A stretch of DNA of 64,000 nucleotides from Kalaharituber pfeilii (Eukaryota; Ascomycota; Pezizomycetes; Pezizales; Pezizaceae). Both the position numbers and the translations under genes were made by a program. The stretch spans positions 124,001 through 188,000 of the forward strand of contig WHUZ01000019.1 in NCBI GenBank assembly GCA_015179045.1, written 5' to 3'. This document shows positions 48,914-58,663 of the stretch, piece after piece (the first letter of the stretch is position 1; each line of letters starts with the position of its first letter). Below the pieces are notes generated by a model, which ran no database searches, was not told the origin of the DNA, and worked only from the letters and a program-made list of their open reading frames with translations.

Positions 48914-48961
48914 TTTTTTTTTTTTTTTTTTTTTTTTTTATATCATTACTCGCGTGCCGCC
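48914..48961 (-). mobile_element. LINE-B micro-insertion (about 23 nt plus poly(A))
   Basis: A T run at 48914-48938, then ATATCATTACTCGCGTGCCG, which is the complement of the last 23 nt or so of LINE-B. It is flanked by TCCCAAGCCG at 48904-48913 and 48962-48971. One of the shortest LINE insertions in the window. Confidence 0.88.
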
Positions 48962-48971
48962 TCCCAAGCCG

Positions 48972-50552
48972 ATGAGATTAGCTCCTGTAAACCTCCGTGC
49001 TTGCACGGTGCGTAATTCTCCGTCTTGGCGCCCGGGTACCGTAAGTAGAGCCCAGTACGTAACTGTGCGAGAATAACACTTGAGTTCATATAGTAACTTG
49101 AATGAGCCAAAACCCTGACACTACAGAATATTGCCAGAAAGTATAAAATTAAAATCTGGGAACTTTGGAGCAAACCTTGATCAGAAAACCGAACTCTTAT
49201 TTGCAGCTCCTGCAATCGCATGCTCTACAAGATCATAACACGTAGTTTTGAGCACTTCTACTATAGTACCAGTAGAAATGGTCCTGTAGGGTACAGTACA
49301 TAAACTTATTGCAAGCTAAGTATTGCGGCTCTTCTTTTCGCGTGACCTCTGGACCCACAATATGCATAGCTACTTTATTATTTTATTTACCTCGCATTTT
49401 GTGCAACTAGCAAGGATTTGATAAAAGAGGCAGAAAGCTAAAGACTATGATGTGAATATTGTCAGAAGTAATGACTGCAAGCACGAAATTAGGGGGGTTA
49501 AGGCCTTGAGCCGGGGGTTATACCTTACAGCATTGAGTTGCATGCCCTTAACGTATACGTATTTTATGACAAAAACTGATAAATATTTCAGAGGAATATG
49601 TAGGAGTTAGTATGTCGCCAGCAGCAAAATCGATAGCTGAATATACATTACCGCTTATCGGATGAAGTAAATGTGGCTTGTAACAAGCTTAGTAAGTTGC
49701 ATGATTCCTGTGCCGGGCTACTCAGTAGCACCACCGTACAAAGAAATTCCCGACGCCGAACCTCCTCCTCCAAGTGAAAAGTCCTCTACTATAGTTTTAA
49801 AAAACCTCTTCAGGGAGATCCTATTCCAGCGAAATGCTTCCCTATAGCAGATTGTGCAGAATCATTCTAAAATACACATGCATGAATCAAAAAATATTAA
49901 AAGCGTGTAACTCCTATAGAATAAGAGAATATATAGTACTAAAACCCTTCCTTTTTGATAACTATGATAACCTAGTTTACATACGGTTGGAAAGTTTAGT
50001 TTGGTATTGTTGTAATCTTGACACTTGAGATGCAACGGTGGGTGACGGCCTAGGGGGAGGAGACTACCAAAGAGGGAAGGGGGCACCAGAAGGTTACGAG
50101 TCGTTCTTGAGGGAGAAGAGGGGGCCTCCTCAGAAGATCATCATCATTATCGTGGATGGTCACAGTATAACTGGGTCATTATTCTGTTCAGTCTTACAGT
50201 TATTTCGTCGTGCTCTTAAGATATCCTACACCGGTCTTCATCTTGCATCCCAATCTCTAGTCCTTTTATCGTTTTGTGTTCTTGTTCCCCTTCGTTGAAC
50301 TTTCCTCGTTGATCCCTCTCACAGTATAGAACTACAGTAGTCATTCCGACAGCCACTAAGAAAACAAGTGCGATTTTATTTTTCTAACTTTAAAAAGCTT
50401 ATAATAATACTACTAATATATAGATAACTATATTATTATAAGAATAATTCTAGTTCTATAGATATATACTATACTATAGAGAGTATTAGTCTTTATATTT
50501 TAGTTTTAAAATATATAATTTATTAAGAGCTTTAGTATTTAATTCTACTTTA
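48972..50552. other. Anonymous sequence ending in an AT-rich island
   Basis: No gene recognised. 50380-50552 is almost pure A/T with many short palindromes (ATAATAATACTACTAATATA, CTATATTATTATAAGAATAA). It abuts the outer LINE of the nest and could be a decayed repeat or a heavily mutated one. Confidence 0.4.
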
Positions 50553-51014
50553 ATACGGTCTCCTGAAACTGCTAAAAGTCACCACTCTGTGGGGGGCAGT
50601 AAGGGAGAGGATCGTGGATTACATCAACGGGGACTACGACTTCGCAAGGGGGTTTGAAACGGTGATGATCTTAAAGAAGGGAAGGGACAGACGCGAGGCC
50701 GGGAGCTGGAGACCGATAACGCTCCTCAACACGGTGGTCACGCTGGGTCAGAAACTGGTGGCGACATCCTGCAACGGAGGACGACCTCTTGCAGGACCAG
50801 CAACTGGGCGGCAGAGAACACCGAGGAGTTAGGCTTATTTTAAATATCATGAATCGCGTGCCGCCCTGTGGGCTATGGCGATGTTAGGAAAAAGAGGAAG
50901 AAAATGAGAGTAAACGAGAGAAACCATCTCATTGTTCCACCCAGTCCATAATCGCGGCTATCGAGTCCCTTTCTTCTTCGCCCCCTTGCGGGGGCGCGAG
51001 CAGTGCGTCCTTTC

Positions 51015-51269
51015 TTCACGAGGCTAAGAACGGGGAAGGGGATGACAAAGGAGTGGGATGTGAGAATTGGCAAGGCGGCGGAAGGGACGGCGTGCAGGTG
51101 CGGGGAAAGACAAACGGCGGACCACCTGGCGTTCAGGTGCGAGAGAGCAGCATATCCGGAAGGGTGGGGGGAGTGGGCGGATTTCGAGAGAAGGAAATGG
51201 GTGGAGAAGCAGGAAAACGGGGAAGAGGTGGACATCCTGGAGCAACTTTTCCACTCGCTGAAAGCGTGA
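51015..51269 (+). pseudogene. LINE-A ORF2 C-terminal fragment with CXC-type finger
   Basis: The open reading ends at 51269 after LEQLFHSLKA. It contains the finger CRCGERQTADHLAFRC (C-X-C-X7-H-X4-C), unlike the C-X2-C form in LINE-B, followed by YPEGWGEWADFERRKW. A related finger occurs in the chimeric minus-strand LINE-A at about 42640-42700. This shows that LINE-A and LINE-B are separate families. Confidence 0.8.
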
Positions 51270-51588
51270 AGGGAACGGGATCTTTTCATTTGTTTCAACT
51301 TTCAGGGAATTTTTGTGCGGGTAGCGGGGAGGGGGTGCATTTCCGTTTGTAGAGATGGCGGTGGAGGAGAAGACGAAGATATTTTTATTGCCGCGTGGAG
51401 GTGCGGCGGGGAGGGGACGCGGGTCTCGTATGTAGAGTAGGCGTAGTCAGCGTCTGGTTACGAGACTAGAGTAGGCGGTGGAAGGATAGGTAGACATGCT
51501 TGCCTCCGAGCGTTAAGGGTTTAGACCCAGAGGCCCTGCCATGGCGAACAGCTGCAAGCGGGGTTACGTGAAATCAAAAAAGAAAAAG
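51015..51588 (+). mobile_element. LINE-A inner copy of the nest
   Basis: A 5'-truncated LINE-A with the ORF2 C-terminal part, a 3' UTR of about 320 nt, the tag CCATGGCGAACAGCTGCAAG, GGGGTTACGTGAAATC and an A-rich tail. A perfect 13 bp duplication, AGTGCGTCCTTTC, at 51002-51014 and 51589-51601 lies within the minus-strand LINE-B. This proves the nesting and makes LINE-A the youngest layer. Confidence 0.9.
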
Positions 51589-53990
51589 AGTGCGTCCTTT
51601 CCCCCTGGCCACTTCAACTTCCATGCCCGGCATCTCCTGAGTACATGCTCAGTGGTCTCCTCCTCCTGCACTCCGGTCCGTCCGTTCTGCCGAGTTTGTG
51701 CTGCCATGCCCGTAACCCTTCGCCCGCCTATCGGGCCTGTCAGTGTCTTCACTCCGTGCCCTAGTCTCTGTAGCGGTCTATAGCTGAACCCCAGCAGTCT
51801 GTTTCTTCCTCCGCTCTTCGTGCCTTGGCCTGCTGGCGCATGCCGGCTTCCGTGACCATCTCCTCCTGGTATTGCATAAAGGCTCCTAACTTGGCTGCCC
51901 TGTCTGCTTCTTCGCTGCCCTGGATGCCCTTGTGGCTTTCGACCCACATCACGGCCACGTCCAGGTCCGCTCTCCCCACTCTTGCGTCCCATGCCTTCCT
52001 CACCGCGCGGGCTGCGCCGTCAGGGGTGGGCAGCGACTGGTACTCAGGGAGGTGAAAACGAGAATGGACAGAAAAGAATGGGTAGCCATCCGAAAGGTGG
52101 ACATGAACCTCGCAGCCTTCGTAGAAGGCTTCCTGCAGCCCACAACGTTCAACCTCTCCTGGGACGGCCAAAGACGGGCAACAGCAAAGATGACAGACGG
52201 GACGCCGCAGGGCTCACCCTTATCACTGGCGCTTTTCCTGATAGGCATAAAGCCGACCATCGAAAAAGCCTCCCGAAGGACATTCATCCGCACCTACGTG
52301 GATGATTTCCACTGTGTCATCTCGGACAAATCCCTACCGAAGCTGAGGAAAGCCATCAGGGCCCACCAAGACCTCTTAACGAAGGAGGCGGCAGAGGAGG
52401 GATACGAATTCGACCAGACCGAAAGAGAAGCAACCATCATCGGGGTGAAAGGGCCAGATTACCGCCTGGGAGAACTACAGTTGGACTGGGAACTCAAATT
52501 CAAAAACTACCACAGATGAAGGCTCAATCTAGGGAAGGCAGCGCGGAACGTAGCGTCGAAACTCATGGGACTGGAACCAGTCAAGAAGAGACAGCTATAC
52601 ACCAGTATAGCCAGGACCATTGCCACGTGGGGCAGCTGGGCATGGTTAAACTATGCACACGGATCCCCAGGAGAGACGAAACTGAGGGACCTAGAAAATG
52701 GCAATACAGGGTTGCTCAGGCAATCACCGGGGCACCCTGGGGCAGCAGGAGGGGGATAGAAGAAGGACTGGCCAACCTAGAGTCGGTACAGACATGGACA
52801 GAAGGGGAGCGCATGCGGGTGGAAGCGAGAACCCTAAGGTTCGAGCACGAAAGACTGCGGATGGAGGAGGAGGATCATATCTATTTGACGGGGAGCCTAA
52901 GCAACCGGAACCCCCTGTCCCTCGCAACGCTACCCACCATCCCGGCAGACAAAGAGAGCGAGGAGTGGAACAGGTCCATCGCGGAGGCAGAAGACGAAGG
53001 GTGGAAAACCATCCATACCGACGGCAGCAGGGTCAACAGGAAGACGGGCACCGGGACCTACCAAGCAGGAACCAGGATCACCCTCTACATGGGCACCAGA
53101 GCAACTGTCAACGACGCAGAACTGGCGGCAATGGCGACTGCATTGGGCACTGGAGGCGAGGAGCTACTGATAATATCGGACTCCAAGGTAGCCATCAAAA
53201 AGCTGCAGAGAATCGCGGAGGGGAATAGGCACGGCCAACATGGTCAGAAAGGCCTGGGAGAATAGGATGACCCGGGGGGATTGGACGTGGCAGTGATGTG
53301 GGTTTAGGGGCACAAAGGGATCAAAGGCAACGAAGGAGCAGACGAGGCAGCTAGGATGGGCGCGTTCTATCAGTACCAGGACGAGGTGGTCACAGAAGCT
53401 GGGATGAGGCAGCACGCGAAGGCGCAAAGGGCGGAAGAAAGAAACAGATTAGGCCTCAATTATAGACCACTGCACAGACTGGGCGGCAGGGTGGGAACCC
53501 TGGCTGGCCTACTGGGCGGCAAGGGCCGATGATCGTGGCGATTCGGCATAGACAAGGTAGACGGGCCGGAATGCAGATGGTGCGGAGAGGAGGAAGAGAC
53601 GACACACATCTGGGGTAGATGCCGAACATGGGAAAGAAAGTGGCCAGGGGGGACGAGACGCCTTAACGAAACTTCTGAGAGGGGCCGATGGGGAAGGAGA
53701 CCCGCTCGTTGAACTGATGGAGTGGGTGGAACGATAGGGGAATCTACATACTTTCATGTCGCTGCTAGGGTCATGGTTTTATTCTTTATTCTCTTTATTT
53801 TCCTTCCTTCCTTCTATCTCTAATGTAACTAAACTGTCGCCGTAGCCCCTAGGGCGGTAAGCGTCTAATGATAATAAAAAAAAATAAAAACATCCCACAT
53901 GCCTCAAGCCACCCGTTTCTCCCAGGCATCTCGACACACTTAAATGGTCTGGACCGTCTGAAACGGCCTGAATAGCATCAACGAATCAGT

Positions 53991-54042
53991 ACAGCTGCAA
54001 GCGGGGTTACGCGAAAAAAAAAAAAAGAAAAAAAAAAAAAAA
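53991..54042 (+). mobile_element. LINE-A micro-insertion
   Basis: About 24 nt of tail (ACAGCTGCAAGCGGGGTTAC, GCG) plus an A run broken by one G. Possible flanking duplication AGCATCAACGAATCA (53974-53988) against AGCATTAATAAAGCA (about 54046-54060), with several substitutions, so the target duplication is uncertain. Confidence 0.75.
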
Positions 54043-54829
54043 GGGAGCATTAATAAAGCAAATTCATTAGACCTCTTCGAAGATATCTCCATCGCAAAAT
54101 TAGACCATCGACCAGCTCTTTGACCGCCGTAAGTTCATACAACAGCCTCGGATTCCCCTGGGCTGCTTTTGGTTATTGAAAGCTCTAATCGCTGAAGTAA
54201 TGTAGGCTTGATTTAAAACGTGACTTGCATCCTGGTGTGGCTCAGATTATGGTGAAATACAATAGCATTTTGAATTTTAGAACCTGGCGCTATGAGACGG
54301 GTGAGGTGTAGGTGAGGACTCTACGTATGTATATCTCACTCTGCTTTGACCTCGTATTATGCTTCATCTTCTTTCTTCTTCTTCTTCTATCTTCTATAGT
54401 ACTGAGGTTGAGCTGATTGTATTTCAACTCGGGCCTCCTCTCTTATCGTCCAATAGATTTCTATACTTTGTAGCTATGACCTCTACAAGTGGCTTCTGAC
54501 CAGCACTTTTAATAAAACTATGCAAATCTCTCAACTTGAGTAAGTCGTCCTATCAAACTAATCAAAATAAAGATAGCTTGACTTCTATGATATTCTCCTG
54601 AATTAAGAATAAATCTATCTTAGAAGTACCTCCTCACCTTCACTCCTTTACAACTCCGCAACTTGACAATGCAAAGGTAAGAGTCACTTTTATTCCATTG
54701 GCACTACTATATTAATACTAAAAAAATTATAGGTTATCGGCTTGTACTCTCCTAAACTTGCTACTTGAGGAACTTGAATGCTATGGTGGATAGCCTAATA
54801 GGTAAGTGAGAATGCACTATACGATTCAG
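54043..54829. other. AT-leaning sequence with one intron-like segment
   Basis: A CTTCTT-rich run lies at about 54365-54400. At 54667-54735 an ATG is followed by GTAAGAG, a TACTAA branch-like string and TTATAG, which together look like a short fungal intron. The sequence after it stays open for about 20 codons (ACTLLNLLLEELECYGG) and then stops. This may be a relic of a transposon or host gene, but no family was recognised. Confidence 0.3.
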
Positions 54830-55065
54830 TGAAGGGTTCAGCAAGCAATTCATTATGTGAGCTAACTAGCAGCTTAGCAGATGAGTTAGGAAGTTCAACA
54901 ACAAGTTCAGCATGTATTTTTACAAGCAATTTTGCAAGCGATTCGGTAGGGGATTCAGCAGGCACTTAAGCGGGAGATTCAGCAGGGGATTTAGCAGGAG
55001 ATTCAGCAGCCGATTCAATAATGATTCAGCAGGCCATTCAGCGGGCGATTCAGCAAGTGATTCAG
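54830..55065 (+). repeat. Minisatellite of GATTCAGCAGG-type units
   Basis: Repeats of roughly 12 and 15 bp, such as GATTCAGCAGGGGAT, GATTCAGCAGCC and GATTCAGCAAGT, from about 54830 to 55065. They become more regular toward the right. Translated on the plus strand, the last part reads as an IQQAIQRAIQQVIQQ-like string. The minus-strand leucine-rich frame is just the complement. Confidence 0.75.
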
Positions 55066-55287
55066 CAAGGTGTAGTTGATGGGTGGGCAACTGGAAAGTT
55101 GGAAGTTCAGAAGAGATAGTGAGCATAGTGGTGGGATATTAGTTAGAGTAGTTGATTAGATAAAGTTGACAGATACAGTTGTTGTAAATATGACTGCAGT
55201 AGAGGGATGGAAATATCCAGATAGGAATATGACATCTAAGGATATTAGAGACCAATTTCAAAGGTGCGGGTCTTGATAATACAGTCA

Positions 55288-55536
55288 CTTGCGTTCGCAC
55301 TCGGTGTGAGTTCTGAGTTGGTTTTTCTGAGTGAGTGGGGTCTCGGGTCGGTTTGTCACACCGTAAAACGTACCCGACTCGGCTGCTAAGTGAGCCGGTA
55401 TGAGTTGTATGTATGGCATGACTGAGTTGGTGTGACAATGTACAACTACTATTCAGTTCCAGACTGAGTTTATAGTAGGGTCGGAGGAATTTTGTTAAAG
55501 GCTTACACCGACTCAGCTCACACCGATGCGAACACT
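55288..55536. mobile_element. Small TIR element (MITE), about 250 bp
   Basis: Inverted ends: the left reads GCGTTCGCACTCGGTGTGAG and the right reads CTCACACCGATGCGAACACT, with further inverted GAGTTGG/CCGACTC blocks inside. The right terminus read outward-in (TAGTGTTCGCA) is hAT-like, but the 8 bp flanks cannot be matched with confidence. It lies about 20 bp before a LINE-B insertion. No coding capacity. Confidence 0.6.
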
Positions 55537-55567
55537 ACAGGCTGAGTGCTATCCTTCGGTGTCAAGT

Positions 55568-56577
55568 CGACACCCCCTACCACTACACATAATGCCATTC
55601 CAACCAAGTGACACCTCAAGAGAGGAGTGGGAAGACAGGTTAGCCAGAGAAGAAGACGAAGGGTAGACATGTGTCTACACTGACGGGAGTAGGATGGGCG
55701 ATAGCACTGGAGCAGGAACCCATCACAACCAGACAAACACATCACTGTATCTAGGCACCCATGCGACAGTGAATGACATGGAACTGATGGCAATGGGCGA
55801 GGCAATGGCCCAGGACGGAGAGCTGCTGATCATCACAGATTCCAGGATAGTGATCACCAAGCTAAGGAAAATCGCGGATGGCCACCCAACACACGAGGGT
55901 CCCGCCCAAGTTGTGAGAGAGCAGTGGGAAAAGAGGGCAGGGAGAGGTGACCTAGACGTAGCCGTCATGTGGGTTAAATCACATATAGGCATTCAGGGCA
56001 ACAGCGAGGCAGACAGAGCTGCCAAAGTCGGCACCGCCCTACAATATCAGGACGAGACGGTCACCGAAGCCGGGATTCGCCAGTATGCCGAAGCTCAGAG
56101 GGCCGAGGAAAGGAACAGACTACAACTGTCATATAGGCCACTCCAATGGCTAGCTAACCGAAAGCTGGTCACCACGCTGGCTGGCATCCTAGGAAACAAG
56201 GGACTGAGACAATGGAAACACCAAATCGGAAAGGTGGACTCGCCGGAATGTAGGTGGTATGGCAGAGCGCTAGAAAACACCACCCACATCTTCAACGAAT
56301 GCCAACCCTGGAAAGACAAATGACCGGGACTCGGAGGAGAAGCAGACCTTAAAGCGCCCCCCAAGGCAAGAGAAGGGGAAGGAGACAATCTGGTCAGGTT
56401 ATTGACGTGGGCAGGGATGGACTAGACAACGGTTTAGCATTTCACTTTTCCTTTACTTTCATTTTTACTTATTTCACATTTCCAGTCAGATTTTATTCAG
56501 TCATATGTAACTAAACATCGCCATAGCCCATAGGGCGGCACGCGATTAATGATATATAAAAAAAAAAAAAAAAAAAA
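55568..56577 (+). mobile_element. LINE-B, 5'-truncated copy (about 1.0 kb)
   Basis: Begins just upstream of the RNase H domain and ends with CGCCATAGCCCATAGGGCGG, CACGCGATTAATGATAT and poly(A). It is flanked by a perfect 13 bp duplication, TTCGGTGTCAAGT, at 55555-55567 and 56578-56590; imperfect similarity continues about 10 bp further. Confidence 0.9.
55610..56425 (+). pseudogene. LINE-B ORF2 C-terminal relic: RNase H and finger
   Basis: One reading frame carries REEWEDRLAREEDEG, an in-frame TAG at 55664-55666 where a tryptophan codon stands in other copies, and YTDGSRMG. The RNase H core follows with NDMELMAMGEAM, ITDSRI and SHIGIQGNSEADRAAK. Then come STLAG-like TTLAGILGNKGLRQW and a finger reading CRWYGRALENTTHIFNEC, in which the second cysteine is tyrosine. 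Another stop follows DKW-like WKDK, and the remnant runs to about 56425. Both the stop and the Cys-to-Tyr change are G-to-A transitions, fitting deamination or RIP-like decay. Confidence 0.85.
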
Positions 56578-56611
56578 TTCGGTGTCAAGTGTACACCCCT
56601 ATCTTCTTGAT

Positions 56612-56690
56612 GTCACCCCCCAGGGCGCATCATCCCCCTAGGCGCGTCACCCCCGAGGCGCGTCACTTCCCTAGGTGTGCCACGCCCCTA
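56612..56690 (+). repeat. 17 bp minisatellite, about 5 units
   Basis: Successive units read like TCATCCCCCTAGGCGCG, TCACCCCCGAGGCGCG and TCACTTCCCTAGGTGTG. It lies directly after the LINE-B target duplication. Confidence 0.75.
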
Positions 56691-58050
56691 GCAGTTGTAT
56701 GGACCCCCGAGCGAAGCGAGTGGGGTCTCTCAGGGAGCATGTGTGCAAGCGGATGTTCAAAACTCACTCTGAAAGATCCTCGCGGTCGTGAGGGTACTCC
56801 GTGACAGCACCAGAGCCCCTAACCCCGGTCGCAAGCTCTGCCTCAGCCCCCGCCGCACGCTCTGCCCCCATTGCGAGCGTAGCGAGCGGGCATTCTCTAG
56901 TACTGTAGCTACTAGTACTAAGCTGCCAGCACCATACTCCAGCGGACAGGTTTATGGCATTTAAGCTGACTAACCAAAAAGATGTACCCGACGCTGCTCG
57001 AGGGTTGCATTTACCATCTACTTGTATGTCTGCGCTAGTAATTGGTGCCAATCCTGTGGTACCACGTCATGGTGAAAATCACTAAACAATATTGCGTAAC
57101 CCCATTGGGCCAGTAGGTCGTATCGGGGGAGTCTCGTATCCCTTGGGGGGGCCAAACATGTATCGGAGAAAGGACCCCTTTGCGACAACACACCCAGAAT
57201 GCCCCTTTTTATACTACTCTAGTATTCGGAAAAATTTCCGTTCTCTGACTTTCATTCGTGCCGTCTATTATTTTTCGAGAAAATTTTCAATGCCAGCAAA
57301 AACGCATAGACTCATGTTTCAATGCCATCAATGTTTTTAATTTGGCAAGTAAGTGTCTTGAGTGTGATGATAAACCTACTTGACGATACCAGATTGAAAT
57401 GTTATGAGTGAATCTTATTCCAGATTAGACAATAATACAATATATAAATTCTCTCAGTTGAAGAATCAAACACATGTAATGGAGAAAGAAGTGTCTATAT
57501 TAGAAGGTAACAGTGAGATATATATATTTTATACATTTGAAATGGTAGTTAAGAAGGGATAGAATTAGTTGCAATTGATAGTACTGAAAAGGTTTTTTTT
57601 TTGTGTGATTTTTTCTTCTTATATTCATTTTCTGGTGAAACTCTTTGAAGGGTACTCAACGTGGGTCCCCTCAGATGCAGGTCTCGTAGCACCAAGTGAT
57701 AAACCAGGTGCTGTACCTAAGAGCCCCTGACGATCACGCTCCTTCAGGCTAGACGTCAGAAAATCTTGGTTTTATTTGTTTTTTTTGTGGTCGGTGCTCG
57801 TATCACGGCATGCAGGCCTGCGTACGGCCATGAATTGGCATGCATGATGCATGAAGCGGAACCACATGCACGAGTAATCTTTGCCACTGATCCTCGGAGT
57901 GCGTTCAACAACACTAACAACACCATACATGAGTCAAACGAATTAGAGTAGTCAACAGCAGATACGAAGGTCTGTACCCCCTGAAGCTACGTACATATGA
58001 TAATGTGAGTTTTCCATTGGATATAGTTCCTAGTAGCGTGTATATTTGAA
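56691..58050. other. Anonymous sequence with paired GAGCGxAGCGAG motifs
   Basis: GACCCCCGAGCGAAGCGAGT (near 56702) and GCGAGCGTAGCGAGCGGGC (near 56878) are two similar short palindromic motifs, each bracketed by inverted C/G runs (GACCCC...GGGGTC and GCCC...GGGC). The rest is AT-leaning with no gene recognised. A pair of hairpin-prone strings at 57685-57740 was checked for tRNA and not accepted. Confidence 0.4.
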
Positions 58051-58179
58051 TAATAAATAAGTACTGGTCCCCCCGCCATCCTCAACTCCTCATTGTTCGA
58101 ACGTTCTCACAGCCTTTCCTTACCAAGACACACCGCCTTTCGCATAATAAAACTTCAGGGTGACCGTTCTAGTGTTATC

Positions 58180-58663
58180 ATGCACTTCTTCACAGTTTTC
58201 TCCACTACTCTCTTGCTCTGCGCAGGCATGGTTGCCTCTGCTCCGGTCCCTGTTGCTAACGCGACCCCACTACTTGTATGCTCTTTATCATACACAAATC
58301 CTCGTGATGGAATACTAGTTGTCTACATATGCATCTACTGACCTTTGGTTGTCGTTTATAGCCTGAAAGTGACACTAACGTTGACGCTAACGCTGGCAAC
58401 TTCAACGCTGGTTTGGACCTTCAAACTAATTCAGACGTTGACGTTGATGTTGATGCTGTATGTTCCCTATTTAATTTATATTCTCACTCGTTTTGCACTG
58501 CCGCCGAGACAATACTGATTAAGCTGCTCTTGTAGGGATTTACCCCCTAGTCGTTTCTGTTCAATGTGTCATGCATTCCAAGTAGATTCAGAAGCTGTTC
58601 AGTGAAGACAGCCTCTTGAGGACGATGTTCAGTGACAACAAGCGTGCGCTTGTCGAGGGTTGA
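58180..58663 (+). CDS. Small secreted protein, three exons (68 or 89 aa)
   Basis: Exon 1 58180-58275 and exon 2 58362-58457 are each exactly 96 nt and phase 0. Intron 1 (58276-58361) has GTATGC, CTGAC and TAG. The second intron starts with GTATGT at 58458 and has several acceptors. The TAG at 58535, with a CTGAT branch point at good distance, gives a final exon GFTP and stop at 58550 (68 aa). The TAG at 58585 gives a 25-residue coding-like end (QKLFSEDSLLRTMFSDNKR then ALVEG, stop at 58663; 89 aa). Residues 1-21 are a signal peptide (hydrophobic LLLCAGMVAS core, cleavage likely before APVPV). The mature part is Asp/Asn/Ala-rich, has no cysteine, and has one KR dibasic site in the long form. 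The start was chosen because the upstream in-frame Met (58093) would bury the signal peptide. A CT-rich stretch and AATAAATAAG lie upstream. Function unknown: a secreted peptide or effector-like protein is possible. Confidence 0.7.

Larger units (their letters stand above)
50825..52047 (-). mobile_element. LINE-B middle copy of the nest (minus strand)
   Basis: The minus-strand copy starts near 52045 in the RNase H domain (TPDGAARAVRKAWDARV, VESHKGIQGSEEADRAAK) and passes a finger region (EEETTEHVLRRCRAWKLKWP). It is interrupted at 51015-51588, continues to a C-terminus ending MDWVEQ, and reaches the LINE-B tag (CGCCATAGCCCACAGGGCGG, CACGCGATTCATGATAT) near 50840. Its A tail is short. The 5' boundary is set only to within about 15 bp and no clear target duplication was seen. 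Confidence 0.78.
50562..53737 (+). pseudogene. LINE-B ORF2 relic, split by nested LINEs
   Basis: 50562-50824 encodes the block with DYINGDYDFARGFETVMILK and SWRPITLLNT. 52048-52519 resumes with KEWVAI, then TPQGSPLS and the active-site YVDDF, but lacks about 25 residues around the first catalytic aspartate motif that is present in the 8251-10326 copy. 52516-53265 carries the thumb/connector and RNase H (HTDGS, AEL, SDS). A frameshift and an in-frame TAG near 53306 separate this from HKGIKGNEGADEA and the CRWCGEEEETTHIWGRC finger. The reading ends near 53737. The missing motif and breaks make it inactive apart from the nested insertion. Confidence 0.82.
50553..53890 (+). mobile_element. LINE-B outer copy of a three-level nest
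   Basis: LINE-B sequence runs from about 50553 to 50824 and resumes at about 52048. It continues through reverse transcriptase and RNase H to the tag GCCGTAGCCCCTAGGGCGGT and an A-rich tail at 53870-53890. The gap is filled by a minus-strand LINE-B, which is itself split by a plus-strand LINE-A. No target-site duplication was found for the outer copy. Its 5' end falls within a few bases of the truncation point of the 8072-10326 copy. Confidence 0.82.

Noticed and set aside
54920..55126. Leucine/asparagine-rich minus-strand frame
   Set aside because: Translation of the GATTCAGCAGG minisatellite; no independent coding evidence.
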